From Gammaproteobacteria bacterium (lineage in GTDB: Bacteria; Pseudomonadota; Gammaproteobacteria; VBWC01), in the NCBI GenBank assembly GCA_023266115.1, contig JAHFRU010000006.1, forward strand, positions 1 to 64,000: a stretch of 64,000 bases of DNA, in the 5' to 3' direction. Of the stretch, positions 7,551-17,501 are shown piece by piece; the first letter of the stretch is position 1, and every line of letters begins with the position of its first letter. The position numbers and the translations under genes were made by a program. The notes under the pieces are model-generated. The model saw only the letters and a program-made list of their open reading frames with translations, was not told where the DNA came from and did no database searches.

Positions 7551-10550
7551 ATGAGACTTCTATTTATGCGTACACCGATCGTTGCCATCGCCGGCCTTTT
7601 TATCGTGGCAGTGCTGGCTGCCTGTAGCAGTGGCCTCGGCGGCTCGAGCGAATTGCCGCCGGAACGTCCGTTCAGTGTACTGAGCGGTTTCGCCGTCGAT
7701 GGTGCGATCACCGGTGGCACGGTGCGTGTGTTTCAGTACACCGACGGCCGGAAAGGCGCTCTGCTCGGTCAGGCCGTGACCGATGAGCACGGCTTCTACG
7801 CAATAAACCTTCAGGCGCCGGATCAGCCGGTTCTCATAGAAGTCAGCGGTGGCAGTTATATCGAACAGGCCAGCGGCGCGTCGGTGCCGTTGCAGGAAGG
7901 CCAGAGTTTGCGTGCCATCGCACTGTATGATTCGGGCAAGCCACTGACAAGTATGGTGACACCGTTGACGCATGTCGCCGTCGGGCTGGCGGAATACCGT
8001 ATAGCGCACGGCGTGGATGCTGCGCAGGCCGTGCGGGAATCGCTTGCGGAAGTCACCAAGGCGTTCGGCGTCGACGTTGCCGGCGTTCGCCCGCGTGAAA
8101 TCAGTGACGGCAGTGCCGTTACCGCGACGGCGGACGAAAACAATTACGGGTTTCTGCTTGCGGCGATATCGAGCTGGACGAAATGGGCTGGCGAACAGAA
8201 TGGCGATCCGGCGCAATCCACATATACCACCATCGGTCTGGGCCAGATTCTGTACGACGATATCGTGGCGGATGGCGTTCTGGATGGCGTCGGCAAGGAC
8301 AAGGGAGGTGCCGCCCCAATGAACCTTGCGGTGGGCGTGGTGTCGCTGGATCGCGACGTCTATCGTATCTCTTTTGCACAGCATCTGCTGGCAATGGCCA
8401 ACAGCGCGCGCAACGCGACCGGCCTGAACGCAGACGATTTCCGCGACAGCGCGATCGCGCTTGCCGGTACCGCCAATCCGTTATTCGCTGCTGCCGGTGC
8501 TACTGGAGTCGCGGTGTTGCCGAAGGCGTTTTCGGTCGATCCGGAAGGGTTCTATTACAACGGCGTGTTCACCTATAGCGTGGTCATCGGCGGATCGGGT
8601 ATTGCGCAGCAGGTATCGTTTGATATTGACGGTACGCTGATCGGCGATGCGGCTGATCCGACGCATCCCGCAATAGTAATCAATACACGCCGCTACACTG
8701 ATGGCGAACACCTGATCGGCGTTACCGCCAATGACGGACTTGGTAACGAGACCTACCGGCAGTTTGCAGTCCGGTTCGACAATACAGTGCCGTTTATCAA
8801 CGTCACGTCGTTGCCGGTCACCAACCAGGCATCCCATACGCTCAGCGGGACGTTTGGCGACAATGGCGCCGGCGTCGGCGCCATGTTTCTCCAGGATACA
8901 CCGGCGTCACTGTCTTCGGACGGCACCTGGCACGGACAGGTGGATCTCGTGCCCGGAAACAACGTCGTTGCCATACGGGTGCGCGACAAGGTCGGCAACG
9001 AATTCCTGACGCAGACAGCGGTAGGGCTGGATACCGCGGCGCCGCTGATCAAGACGTCGGCGCAACACAGCCAGGCCGCGTTTTCGAACGGTGACGGGAC
9101 TTTCGTGACGGCGTCGCTGCAAGACAACAACGATGCCGTGCCGCTGTATATCGAGACCGATCATGTCGATCTCGCCGGTGTTTCCATCACACGCGCCGAT
9201 CTGGATGCAAACAGTGTCCCGTATTTCGGCCTGGCGGTCAGCGATCCTGACAGTGCAGGGGTTGCCACCGTCGTGGCGCAATTGGTTGTGCGCATGCGCT
9301 ATGAAAAAAACGGCGATACCACGCAGGCGTGGCGTCCGCTGACGGCGCTGACGAACGGCAAGAGCTATCTGGTGCCGCTGGCGAGCGAATTACTCGGCGA
9401 GACCTGGCTGGCATCCGTGCCGTCGGATCAGCACGCCATTCGGGTGCAAGTGGCGGACAAGGCGGGAAATTCAACGGATGCGCTGTTCAGCTTTCGCGTC
9501 GCTTTCTATACGCCGTCGCTTGCCGTGACGCGTATCGATGATATCGCCCAGGCCACGTTCACCGGAACGGCGTTCAGTCAGCGTGCCACGCTGAATGGTG
9601 TAGCTATCGATGCCAACGGCTACACGTTCAGAAATACTGCGTCTCGCGCGATATATATCAGCGTGGGGGATACCGATACCCATACCGTTACGCAGACCGT
9701 GGAGCGAATGGTTCGGGAGAACATGATGCGCCTTGAAACAAAAACCCAGTGGCGCGCCGGCACCGTCGTCAGTGCACTGGATGTCTGTCCGAAACTGGAT
9801 ACGTGGAAGTCGGTGAACGAAATTTTCAATTATGCCAACGGCGCCTGGACGCCAAAGACACCGCCGCCGTCGGCACTGGGGGATGCGGTGTCGGTGACGT
9901 CGGATAATCCCGCCGCGCCGGAGCCGACGAACTGGCAGGATGTTCCGGACTTCGACAACGAACTTGCAACGTTCAGTGTGTCGACACCGCCGGTGGTGCT
10001 CGGGTATCAGTATGATTATGTGTTGAGCCTATCGGTGGGCGGTCAGACCAAACCCGCGCTGATACGCAGCTGGCTGCAGACCGACAGCGGCGGTACGCCC
10101 GGGGAAATCACCTGTCCGGATGTCCGGAATTTCCAGCAGCGACTGGAATACCGTTATAAATCGGAGACTGGTTATCCACGTAACATATCGTCGATGTTTA
10201 TCGAGCAGACCGGTTTCGGAAGTTCGAAGTTTCGTGTGGCCGACAATGATGCGGGAGCGGAAATCGCGCCCGTCCAGGGCTGGTATCGTATCCCGCCCGG
10301 TCATTCGGTTACGATCATCAAGCGCGTAACGCTGCCGGTGCTGACGATCTATAACGATACTGACGTCCTGAATCCGGGCTCGTTCAGCAGCTATGTGCCA
10401 CACGAATACGACAAGGCGATGGTCTGGGCGATCAGCAGAAATATCCGGATTACCGCCGTACATGACGCCGGGCCGGGAAACGTGTTTACGGGGTCACCGC
10501 GCGAGAATAATGCCGGGATCGGAGTGCAGCAATATCAGCTGTCTCGTTGA
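7551..10550 (+). CDS. Large surface lipoprotein with Ig-like domains
   Basis: A 999-residue lipoprotein. The signal ends at lipobox VLAACSS (Cys25 counted from the ATG at 7551); a second ATG at 7566 would also keep the signal intact. An N-terminal segment near AVDGAITGGTVRVFQ resembles a carboxypeptidase-regulatory or transthyretin-like domain. The middle contains at least two bacterial Ig-like units (around DGEHLIGVTANDGLGNE and LVPGNNVVAIRVRDKVGNE). The C-terminal third is beta-rich and unassigned. It starts 15 bases after the outer-membrane protein gene, so they probably form an operon. A structural or adhesive role at the cell surface is inferred from the architecture. Confidence 0.65.
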   Translation: MRLLFMRTPIVAIAGLFIVAVLAACSSGLGGSSELPPERPFSVLSGFAVDGAITGGTVRVFQYTDGRKGALLGQAVTDEHGFYAINLQAPDQPVLIEVSGGSYIEQASGASVPLQEGQSLRAIALYDSGKPLTSMVTPLTHVAVGLAEYRIAHGVDAAQAVRESLAEVTKAFGVDVAGVRPREISDGSAVTATADENNYGFLLAAISSWTKWAGEQNGDPAQSTYTTIGLGQILYDDIVADGVLDGVGKDKGGAAPMNLAVGVVSLDRDVYRISFAQHLLAMANSARNATGLNADDFRDSAIALAGTANPLFAAAGATGVAVLPKAFSVDPEGFYYNGVFTYSVVIGGSGIAQQVSFDIDGTLIGDAADPTHPAIVINTRRYTDGEHLIGVTANDGLGNETYRQFAVRFDNTVPFINVTSLPVTNQASHTLSGTFGDNGAGVGAMFLQDTPASLSSDGTWHGQVDLVPGNNVVAIRVRDKVGNEFLTQTAVGLDTAAPLIKTSAQHSQAAFSNGDGTFVTASLQDNNDAVPLYIETDHVDLAGVSITRADLDANSVPYFGLAVSDPDSAGVATVVAQLVVRMRYEKNGDTTQAWRPLTALTNGKSYLVPLASELLGETWLASVPSDQHAIRVQVADKAGNSTDALFSFRVAFYTPSLAVTRIDDIAQATFTGTAFSQRATLNGVAIDANGYTFRNTASRAIYISVGDTDTHTVTQTVERMVRENMMRLETKTQWRAGTVVSALDVCPKLDTWKSVNEIFNYANGAWTPKTPPPSALGDAVSVTSDNPAAPEPTNWQDVPDFDNELATFSVSTPPVVLGYQYDYVLSLSVGGQTKPALIRSWLQTDSGGTPGEITCPDVRNFQQRLEYRYKSETGYPRNISSMFIEQTGFGSSKFRVADNDAGAEIAPVQGWYRIPPGHSVTIIKRVTLPVLTIYNDTDVLNPGSFSSYVPHEYDKAMVWAISRNIRITAVHDAGPGNVFTGSPRENNAGIGVQQYQLSR

Positions 10551-10566
10551 GGCCCGCCTGAACCCG

Positions 10567-11064
10567 TCACAGTTCGTGCGATGCCATGCCCAGGCGCCGA
10601 TGCCAGTCGGCCAGCGACTCTTGTGGATAGCCGTCGAACTGCTTGTCCTGCGGGCCTGAGTTCACCGGAACCCAGTTCGCTTTTGACCCGAGCATAAGGT
10701 GCGTGCGCTCCGGAGCTACGGGAAGGTCCGTGTCTATTGCCGATGCAAACGGATGCACCAACTCCGGCCAGCGCGGGTCCCAGACCCACAGCGCGCTGCC
10801 GCATTGATTGCAGAAACAGCGCTGTCCCGGGCTTTGTTTACGCTCACCGCTTTCAGCGTCGGGTATCCATGCCTGATAGACGCTGATATGTTCGCGTCCG
10901 GTGACCTTAAGCGTGTCAAATTCCGCGCCGAGATTAATTGCATATCCGCCGCCGCCGGCGGTCTTGCGGCAGATCGAACAGTAACAGAGATTGAATGGTA
11001 CGGGATGCGTGGAAAGCACGCTGAAGCGTACCAGGCCGCAGTGACATGAACCGTTAAGCAGCAT
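10567..11064 (-). CDS. GFA (CENP-V/glutathione-dependent formaldehyde-activating) family protein
   Basis: A 165-residue cytoplasmic zinc protein of the GFA fold. The diagnostic cysteines are all present: GSCHCG near residue 7, LCYCSICRKT near residue 30, and CFCNQCG near residue 84. These form the two zinc sites of the family. Length and order match typical members. Enzymatic capture of formaldehyde by glutathione has been questioned for the family, so no reaction is assigned. It is convergent with the large lipoprotein gene, 16 bases apart. Confidence 0.85.
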   Translation of the reverse strand: MLLNGSCHCGLVRFSVLSTHPVPFNLCYCSICRKTAGGGGYAINLGAEFDTLKVTGREHISVYQAWIPDAESGERKQSPGQRCFCNQCGSALWVWDPRWPELVHPFASAIDTDLPVAPERTHLMLGSKANWVPVNSGPQDKQFDGYPQESLADWHRRLGMASHEL

Positions 11065-11267
11065 ACGCGCACCTGCTCTTGAAACCGGGCCTGACGCGGG
11101 CGCGGCCCGTCCTGAATAGACTAAAAAGTGTGCTCGACAGCGGCTTAACGATATCGCCTGCGCGACGGGAAATCAAGGGCTGAGACGGGCCCCCGGTCGG
11201 TCGAAAAAAGCACCGTCGGCAGATCCGGTGCGGCACTGTTTTTCGTCAACGCCGACTCGCCGGCCTG

Positions 11268-11960
11268 TTACTGCTCAACCAGTTTATAGCCCCGTCCGTG
11301 CACAGTGACAAGGTACCGCGGATCAGCGGGTTCCGGCTCGATTTTTTTTCGCAGTCGCACGATGAAATTATCGACAGTCCGGGTGGTGATCTCGGTCTGG
11401 TATCCCCACAGATCCTCCATCAAGCCGTCGCGCGATATGACTTCACCGCGATGATTCACGAAAAAATTTAACAGTTCCATTTCCCTGGCGCTGGTGTCGA
11501 TCGTCTGGCCGTTTCTGAACAACAGATGTCTGCGAAAATCCACCACGGCAATACCGACCGCAACGCCGTCGTCCGTCGCATCGCTGCTGCCCGGGCGTTT
11601 CAGCCGTGCGTGAATACGGGCGAGTAGTTCACGAAGACTGAACGGCTTGACAACGTAATCGTCAGCGCCCACTTCGAAGCCCAGCAGTTTGTCAATTTCC
11701 TCGCTCTTGGCCGTGAGCATAATGACGGGTTGATTCAATCCGCGCGCGCGCAGTTGCCGGCACAGGCTGATGCCGTCGCCGTCCGGTAACATCACGTCCA
11801 TAATGATCAGGTCCGGTTTGTGCGCGGCCACTGCGTCTCTGGCCTCGCGTGCAGAGCCGGCAGCGACGACGTGGTAACCCTCCATTTCCAGATTGTCGCG
11901 CAGTCCGTGACGCATGTTTTCGTCATCTTCGATCACCAGTATCGTCGCGGGCTTGTTCAT
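11268..11960 (-). CDS. OmpR-family response regulator
   Basis: A 230-residue DNA-binding response regulator. The receiver domain has the acidic pocket EDDE (11-14), the phosphorylated aspartate Asp55 in IIMDVMLPDGDG, and the conserved lysine in MLTAKSEE. The C-terminal winged-helix domain is of the OmpR/PhoB class (RTVDNFIVRLRKKIEP, VHGRGYKLV). Its ATG overlaps the stop of the upstream histidine kinase gene by four bases, so the pair is translationally coupled. The signal and regulon are unknown. Confidence 0.93.
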   Translation of the reverse strand: MNKPATILVIEDDENMRHGLRDNLEMEGYHVVAAGSAREARDAVAAHKPDLIIMDVMLPDGDGISLCRQLRARGLNQPVIMLTAKSEEIDKLLGFEVGADDYVVKPFSLRELLARIHARLKRPGSSDATDDGVAVGIAVVDFRRHLLFRNGQTIDTSAREMELLNFFVNHRGEVISRDGLMEDLWGYQTEITTRTVDNFIVRLRKKIEPEPADPRYLVTVHGRGYKLVEQ

Positions 11961-13471
11961 GATTTGGCCCTGGACACAGGAAATTGAATTACAGCCGCCA
12001 GACCTTTCCCGGCGGCTGGCGTTTTCAGAATGAAGCGGGCGTGATGCAGGCCGGCAATTTGCTCCACCACCGCCAGGCCGAGGCCGCTGCCAGTCGCTGC
12101 ATCGACATTCTGGCCCCGTTCGAACGCCTTGCGCAGACGATCGCGTTCCCCGGTTGTTATGCCGGGGCCCTGATCAGTGACGGATAACTCGACATGCCGT
12201 TCTGTCGCAGCGAGCGAGACGACGATCACACCACCGGCGGCGGCGTACTTTATCGAATTATCGATGAGATTGAGCAGTATTTGTGTGATTGCGTTCGGGT
12301 CGTGTGCCACGGGTGGTAACGATGGATGCAGGTCGGCATCGACGCGCATACCCTGTTCCTCGATGCGCGGGCGATAGCTCTCGATTATCTCCGAGACAGT
12401 TTTGTGCAGGTCGCTTTCGTTGAGCTGGTAACTCTTCAATCCCTGGCTGAGCTGTGAGAAATCCAGGACAGTATTAATCATCTGCGTCAGGCGCTCCGCC
12501 TCGCGCAGCACTACGCGATAGTATTGATGCCTTTTTTTGTCATCCGTTACCCGATTCAGGTAAAGCGTTTCGGCATACATGCGGATCAGCGCCAGCGGAG
12601 TTTTCAGCTCATGCGAGACGTTCGCGACAAACCGGCCGCGTAAGTCCACCAGTGCCTGTTCACGACGCAATTCCCGCCAGATAGTGAAGGTCGCCAGTGC
12701 CAGCGCCAGGATAACTCCGGTCGCTACCGCGAGCATCAGGGCGCGATCATCCCGCCCCGTTTGTTCTCCGGCGGCGAGGTCGGGGTCAAACACCATCAGC
12801 CAGCCGGGGAGGAACTTGCTGACCGGCCAGTTGAGAGCACTGTCATCCCATGCCGTTTGTGAATCGCGCAACCTTGCCGTTCCGTGGTGTGTTTGCTCGA
12901 ATTCGCTGATCAGCGGATTAATATATCGGGAAGTAATTTCATCGAGATTGTACTGAATCAGTACCCACCCGTTGCTTCGGTCGATGTCGTTAACCCGTTG
13001 CAGACCAAACAGTACAGGCTGGCCTTCGATGATTTCGACGAAGGGGATGAGTAGCGAGTCATGCGTGTGTTTGTCGGCAACTTCAATATTGGCTCGCTCG
13101 GCGAGCCACGCATCATGTTGATAGCCGACATCCAGATTGTCCTTCGAATAACCGAGGCGCACGTTCATATTGCTGTCGAGCAGCAGGATGCGCGCTACCT
13201 GGGGATATTGCTGATCAAGACGTGACAGATGCTCCTTGTCGAGCGCGTCAATCGGGATGTTCTTTAATGCGAGGAAGGGCGGGCGCATCGCCGCAAGGAT
13301 CGCCTGCTCCGTTCGATTGGCAAGCAGTGCCACGGCGCCGGCGTCTGACTCACGTATCGCATCATCGAGTGCGCGTGTTTGCAGCTGCAGTACCTTGATC
13401 GTAAACAGTGAGACGACAATGATTGCGGCCGCCATCGCTACGATCAACAGGATAGGCGTTCGTTGACGCAT
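11957..13471 (-). CDS. Membrane sensor histidine kinase
   Basis: This is the cognate kinase of the adjacent response regulator. From the ATG at 13471 the protein has 504 residues: a membrane segment at once (PILLIVAMAAAIIVVSLF), a periplasmic sensor region of about 230 residues, and a second membrane segment (LMLAVATGVILALALATF). A dimerisation/phosphoacceptor domain (FVANVSHELKTPLALIRM) and an ATPase domain (NLIDNSIKYA, DQGPGI, GSGLGLAVV) follow. There is no obvious HAMP linker. The frame is open to 13579, but the extra 36 residues would put an unlikely tail before the first membrane segment. Confidence 0.9.
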   Translation of the reverse strand: MRQRTPILLIVAMAAAIIVVSLFTIKVLQLQTRALDDAIRESDAGAVALLANRTEQAILAAMRPPFLALKNIPIDALDKEHLSRLDQQYPQVARILLLDSNMNVRLGYSKDNLDVGYQHDAWLAERANIEVADKHTHDSLLIPFVEIIEGQPVLFGLQRVNDIDRSNGWVLIQYNLDEITSRYINPLISEFEQTHHGTARLRDSQTAWDDSALNWPVSKFLPGWLMVFDPDLAAGEQTGRDDRALMLAVATGVILALALATFTIWRELRREQALVDLRGRFVANVSHELKTPLALIRMYAETLYLNRVTDDKKRHQYYRVVLREAERLTQMINTVLDFSQLSQGLKSYQLNESDLHKTVSEIIESYRPRIEEQGMRVDADLHPSLPPVAHDPNAITQILLNLIDNSIKYAAAGGVIVVSLAATERHVELSVTDQGPGITTGERDRLRKAFERGQNVDAATGSGLGLAVVEQIAGLHHARFILKTPAAGKGLAAVIQFPVSRAKS

Positions 13472-13670
13472 GATGCGAGAGACGCTGGGTATCGAGCGGC
13501 CCGGGAATACTTCAAGCATACGGTTGCTGTTCAGGAAGAACGTCCTAGTGCGTTGCAAGCCGGCTACGCGGCGCCGCATTCCGGGAGTCCAGCATTAGAT
13601 CGTCGGCAGACGTCTAAATTTATGCCGCTGGTATTCCGTGCCGGAAGTATATATCGAGGAAGCGGGGATA

Positions 13671-13702
13671 AAAAAGAAAATCCCGCCGGGAGGCGGGATT
13701 TT
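13671..13702 (-). terminator. Rho-independent terminator of the PsiF-like gene
   Basis: TCCCGCC (13681-13687) pairs with GGCGGGA (13692-13698), flanked by A/T pairs. On the minus strand the stem is followed by TTTTCTTTTTT. It lies about 20 bases beyond the stop of the PsiF-like gene. Confidence 0.85.
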
Positions 13703-13720
13703 CAGGTGGCAGGTGACCGA

Positions 13721-13951
13721 TTACTTCGGAGCCATGCCCGGCATGCCGGTGCCTTTGCTCTGGTTGTGCTTTTCTACGCACGTCTTCATATAGTCTTTCA
13801 TCTTGTCGGCGGTAACGTGGTCTTTCTTGGCCGCTTCCTTGCATTCGTGCGTGATCGGGTCATCCTTTACAGCCTTTGTTTCCGCAAAGGCCGGGGCGGC
13901 GACAACGGCGGCAAACGCAACTGCCAGGGGCAATAAAATGGATTTCTTCAT
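13721..13951 (-). CDS. Small exported PsiF-like protein
   Basis: A 76-residue protein with a clear Sec signal (MKKSILLPLAVAFAAVVAAPAFA) and a short mature part. Two cysteines sit in helices with the spacing ECKEAAKK...MKDYMKTCVEKH, resembling the PsiF repeat (C..EA..K.......FM..CL). PsiF of E. coli is induced by phosphate starvation, but its role is unknown. The ribosome site AGGAG precedes the ATG and a strong terminator follows, so it is a single-gene unit. Confidence 0.65.
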   Translation of the reverse strand: MKKSILLPLAVAFAAVVAAPAFAETKAVKDDPITHECKEAAKKDHVTADKMKDYMKTCVEKHNQSKGTGMPGMAPK

Positions 13952-14301
13952 CTGTTTTCTCCTGATTGAATATTGAGGGGAACATCGGCCTGGATCGGGT
14001 TATCATGCTCTGAACGCCCTGTTCAAGCTGGAGCCTACTTTAGGTAGATACCTGCGCGTTGTGAATCATGGAGTTGTCTAAGTTTGTAAAAGAATGTCAT
14101 GGGGAATTCGGGTTGCATAATGACCCGTGTACACACGCCCGCCGGGCGGCTTTTTGTATGAAACCGGTGGCGCATTGGTTGGCGCGGCAATGTCATGGAA
14201 ATGGTGTATCGACGCTATGGTCCGGCACGCACCAGCGGTTTTATCCCGTCGACAGGCACGTTGAACGAATGCTTGGATTATGTGCCCATTGAGGTAGCCA
14301 A
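13952..14301. other. Intergenic region with an orphan terminator
   Basis: Apart from the hairpin at 14136-14155 I see no supported gene here. An open frame at 14068-14292 on the plus strand runs straight through that hairpin and has no recognisable protein features. Confidence 0.4.
14136..14155 (+). terminator. Orphan terminator-like hairpin
   Basis: CGCCC (14136-14140) pairs with GGGCG (14144-14148) across a GCC loop and is followed by GC and TTTTT. No plus-strand gene ends nearby. The hairpin could end a small RNA transcribed from the 13952-14135 region, or be chance in GC-rich DNA. Confidence 0.4.
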
Positions 14302-15060
14302 TTGTCGGATACGGCCGTGATGATCCATGAAGTAACGAACAAGCAGATACTGGCGACAGTCGCCGTGTTGGTGATTTCGACCGTCATTTTCGAGTTGAGC
14401 CATATCGATCTGCCGATCCAGAACCATTTCTATGATTTTCAGGCGCATCGATGGATCGTCGATCGAGACGACAGTGTCCCACGGCTACTGTTATATGACG
14501 GTATCAAGAACGTCTTTATCGGATTTGTGCTGCTGGTTCTCGCTGTACTGGTTGTCGCCAGGTGGAAACGATACCTGCCGGAGTACCGGTCCGGCTTATT
14601 GATTGTGCTGTTGTCGACGATAGCGGTGCCGCTGGCGGCCGATGGATTAAAGGCGATCACCGATGTTCCCTGCCCGAGAGATATTACGCATTTTAATGGC
14701 ACGTGGCCGTATGTTACGGTGTTAACGTCCTATCCTGCCGATTATCAGCAGACTGACAGGATCAGATGTTTCCCGGCCGGCCATGCCAGCGGCGGGTTTT
14801 CATTGCTGTCGCTGTTTTTCCTGTTCCGGACGAGGCGTGCAAGGTGGATAGCGCTGATGGCCGGCATGACCGTCGGGTGGACGGTCGGGGTCTACAAGAT
14901 GTCGATAGGGGATCATTTCCTGAGCCATACGGTTTTCACGATGATACTGGCCTGGTTGATAGTTCTGGTTATCGCCCGGTGTGTCGGTGTTTACAGGAAA
15001 GCTCGTTCGATATCGGCGATTGGCAGGCAAACGGCACCGGAGCCGGGTCACAGGGCGTGA
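14302..15060 (+). CDS. PAP2-family membrane phosphatase
   Basis: A 252-residue integral membrane protein with about six hydrophobic segments. The three phosphatase signature blocks are recognisable: KAITDVPCPRD, CFPAGHASGGF (catalytic-site histidine in the PSGH-like block) and YKMSIGDHFLSH (SR....H...D-like block). Such enzymes remove phosphate from lipid pyrophosphates or lipid A on the periplasmic side. The TTG at 14302 is taken as start because GAGGTAG lies just before it; the in-frame GTG at 14317 and ATG at 14320 are alternatives. The substrate cannot be told from sequence. Confidence 0.8.
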   Translation: MSDTAVMIHEVTNKQILATVAVLVISTVIFELSHIDLPIQNHFYDFQAHRWIVDRDDSVPRLLLYDGIKNVFIGFVLLVLAVLVVARWKRYLPEYRSGLLIVLLSTIAVPLAADGLKAITDVPCPRDITHFNGTWPYVTVLTSYPADYQQTDRIRCFPAGHASGGFSLLSLFFLFRTRRARWIALMAGMTVGWTVGVYKMSIGDHFLSHTVFTMILAWLIVLVIARCVGVYRKARSISAIGRQTAPEPGHRA

Positions 15061-15567
15061 CGCCAGCCGTATAGGCAGGTCACAGATTTCTATGAGTGCG
15101 AACAGTAGCCGCCGGTTTCCACGGCGCGCGCGTGGTGCGTTGAGATATCGTGCTATTGCCGTATAATTCCGGCTGCCCATCCTGTTTGTTACCTCATTGG
15201 CGCGTCCGGATTTTGCCGAGACCCCGGTCGAAATCGTCCGGCGGGAAGAGCTGGTTGTTTACGATTTATCAACCCCGCATCGCCCGCGCACGCGATGATA
15301 TTTTTTCCGGTCCGACGGTTGCGCTGGCGGTGATGATCCGGCGAATGTCATGGCTGATTTCCGTGATTCCCGAGTCGCGGTTCGCCGGCGTATGCCGGGA
15401 AACTTTACATTGCCGTGTCGGCCCGGAACGTCGCACGGCAATTTGCCAGTGTTATCGCGCGCCTTGTGGCGATGGTTTGCTTCTTGCAGATTGCCTCGTT
15501 TAATAGAGACTATCCTGTCATGCGCGGGCCTGACAGGGCCTGTGTGGCGCAACTCCCGGAGGATGAA
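15061..15567. other. Intergenic region with no supported gene
   Basis: About 500 bases between the PAP2 gene and the TPR/barrel gene. Overlapping short frames on both strands have no ribosome sites or recognisable sequence. The frame of the next gene is open back to 15415, but the TTG at 15568 has the better start signal. Confidence 0.4.
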
Positions 15568-17466
15568 TTGGGTCAGGGGCCGGACAAACCAGTGACCGTA
15601 TGCAAGCATATCAAGCGGCCGTCCGCACGGTGGGTGGCCGCGCTGCTCTATGCGGTATTGGTAGCGGCAACCGGTGGTGACGGTTGGGCGGCGGTGTCAG
15701 GCGCCGATGCCGAGCGCGCCGGTCGTATCCGGCTATACGTGCAAATGGGCGAGGAGTATGCCGTCCGCCATTATGATGATGAGGCGATACGTGCGTTTCG
15801 CATCGCCGCGGACATGATGCGCGAAAACGGCGCCGACGTAGATGATCAGCTGGCGATCATCGAGCGCCTCGCGCAATTGAATGATACGGCCGGCGCTATC
15901 GAAGCATTGCAGTCGTTACTCAGAGTCTATCCGGACCAGGCCGAAGCGCGCGCGCGGCTGGCGAAGCTGCTGCCCGGTTCCAGCTCAGTGAGGAAACCCG
16001 CCGTAGACAAGACGCCCACCGGTGCGGAGCAGCGGGCGCGTCTGGACCTGTTCATCAAGATGGGCAACGATTACAGCGCGCACAACCTGCCCGCCGAGGC
16101 GATACAGGCGTTCAGGGCGGCCGCGCGGTTGTCGTTGGAGCAGGATCTCCCGATGCCGGATCAATTGGCGCTGATAGAACATCTGGCGGCATTACAGGAT
16201 GTGCCTGGCGCGATGGAGGCGCTGCGTAACGTCGTGGCGAAATATCCGGACGACGCCGGGGCGCGCACGCTGCATGCGAAGTACCTGGCCTCAATCGGCC
16301 AGTCCGCCGCCGCGATCAGGGAGGTCGACGTAGTGTTGTCGGCGAATCCGTCCAACAAGGACGCGATTCTGGTCAAGGCGAATGCCGCCGACTGGCAAGG
16401 CGATCAGGCAACCGCGTTGCCACTGTATGAGAAGTTGCTTGATGAACAGGAGGATTTCGACGTTCGGCTTGCCTATACCGGCGCGCTGCTGAGGACCGGG
16501 AATAACGAAAAGGCTCAGAAGAACCTTGAGCAGTTGATTCCGTCAAGCGACGTACAGAAGCGCGCGCTGAACGATCTGGAATGGTATCTACGGAACAAGA
16601 CCGCACAGAATTTCCAGCTCAGGCAGGAAGTTTATTCGGACACCGGACACACCGATGTCAGCAAGTCCATCGTGTCGTTCGAGGTTCCGCTGCGTGCTTC
16701 GTTGCTCGGATTTAAACTCGGCCAGGCGAATACGTCGGATCAATTCCAGCGTATTACCAGCCGGGAGTACGGTATCGATGGCAACTCGCGCTATAGCGAC
16801 ACCACGTCGATCAGCGGCGGCGTCGGTGCAGTGGAGCTGAATACCGGTCAGGGTGGCAGCGTTACTACTTCCTATGTAGAAGCGCGCACCCGGCTGCCGC
16901 GCCTTGATACGCTGGTGAGTCTCAACCGCGCGCCCGAGACCGGTTCAACATCGGTACTGACCAACGAAACGATTACCAGCAAGGTGCGGGGCGTGGTGGT
17001 CTATAGCCAGTTGCAGCGCTGGACCGTGGATGCCGATCTCACCGTTGCGCGCGACTCGGCGGATGATCGTTATACTCGTTTGATCACCGCTGCACGTTAT
17101 CTGCTGTATTCGGGAGCGCCGCAGGTACAGGTGGGACTTCGTCGTGACATGAATGACTCGCGGCGGCATGCGTGGTGGGGTGATATTTACTCAGCCGATC
17201 AGGTCAATCATGATCTGCTCCTGAGCCTGTCGATGCGAAAAAACCGGCTGGACGGCGGTATCGAGCTGTCTTACGGCAAGCAGAAATACACGGCGTTCGG
17301 CACGGACTACTATGCCGACAATGCCGGCTGGAATGCGACGCTGCAATATCAATGGGCGAACGGCCTGTTTGTCGATGCGCAATGGCAAGGCGCGATCTAT
17401 GGCCTGGATCAGAACACCCCGTTCAGCTACCGCCAGTTGAATCTACGCGCCATCAGCTACTTCTGA
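15568..17466 (+). CDS. TPR protein with C-terminal outer-membrane beta-barrel
   Basis: A 632-residue exported protein. The TTG at 15568 is chosen because GGAGGA lies five bases upstream and because a signal peptide (ARWVAALLYAVLVAATGGDGWAA) then begins near residue 20. Residues about 45-330 are TPR-like helical repeats, including two similar blocks starting RIRLYVQMGEEYA and RLDLFIKMGNDYS. The rest is beta-rich with aromatic girdles and ends in AISYF, as outer-membrane barrels do. The layout resembles exopolysaccharide exporters such as PgaA, but no synthase genes lie nearby, so export of a polymer is only a possibility. Confidence 0.7.
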   Translation: MGQGPDKPVTVCKHIKRPSARWVAALLYAVLVAATGGDGWAAVSGADAERAGRIRLYVQMGEEYAVRHYDDEAIRAFRIAADMMRENGADVDDQLAIIERLAQLNDTAGAIEALQSLLRVYPDQAEARARLAKLLPGSSSVRKPAVDKTPTGAEQRARLDLFIKMGNDYSAHNLPAEAIQAFRAAARLSLEQDLPMPDQLALIEHLAALQDVPGAMEALRNVVAKYPDDAGARTLHAKYLASIGQSAAAIREVDVVLSANPSNKDAILVKANAADWQGDQATALPLYEKLLDEQEDFDVRLAYTGALLRTGNNEKAQKNLEQLIPSSDVQKRALNDLEWYLRNKTAQNFQLRQEVYSDTGHTDVSKSIVSFEVPLRASLLGFKLGQANTSDQFQRITSREYGIDGNSRYSDTTSISGGVGAVELNTGQGGSVTTSYVEARTRLPRLDTLVSLNRAPETGSTSVLTNETITSKVRGVVVYSQLQRWTVDADLTVARDSADDRYTRLITAARYLLYSGAPQVQVGLRRDMNDSRRHAWWGDIYSADQVNHDLLLSLSMRKNRLDGGIELSYGKQKYTAFGTDYYADNAGWNATLQYQWANGLFVDAQWQGAIYGLDQNTPFSYRQLNLRAISYF

Positions 17467-17501
17467 CGGCAAGCATGCCGGCGCGTCGCATTGCGACGGG
17501 A

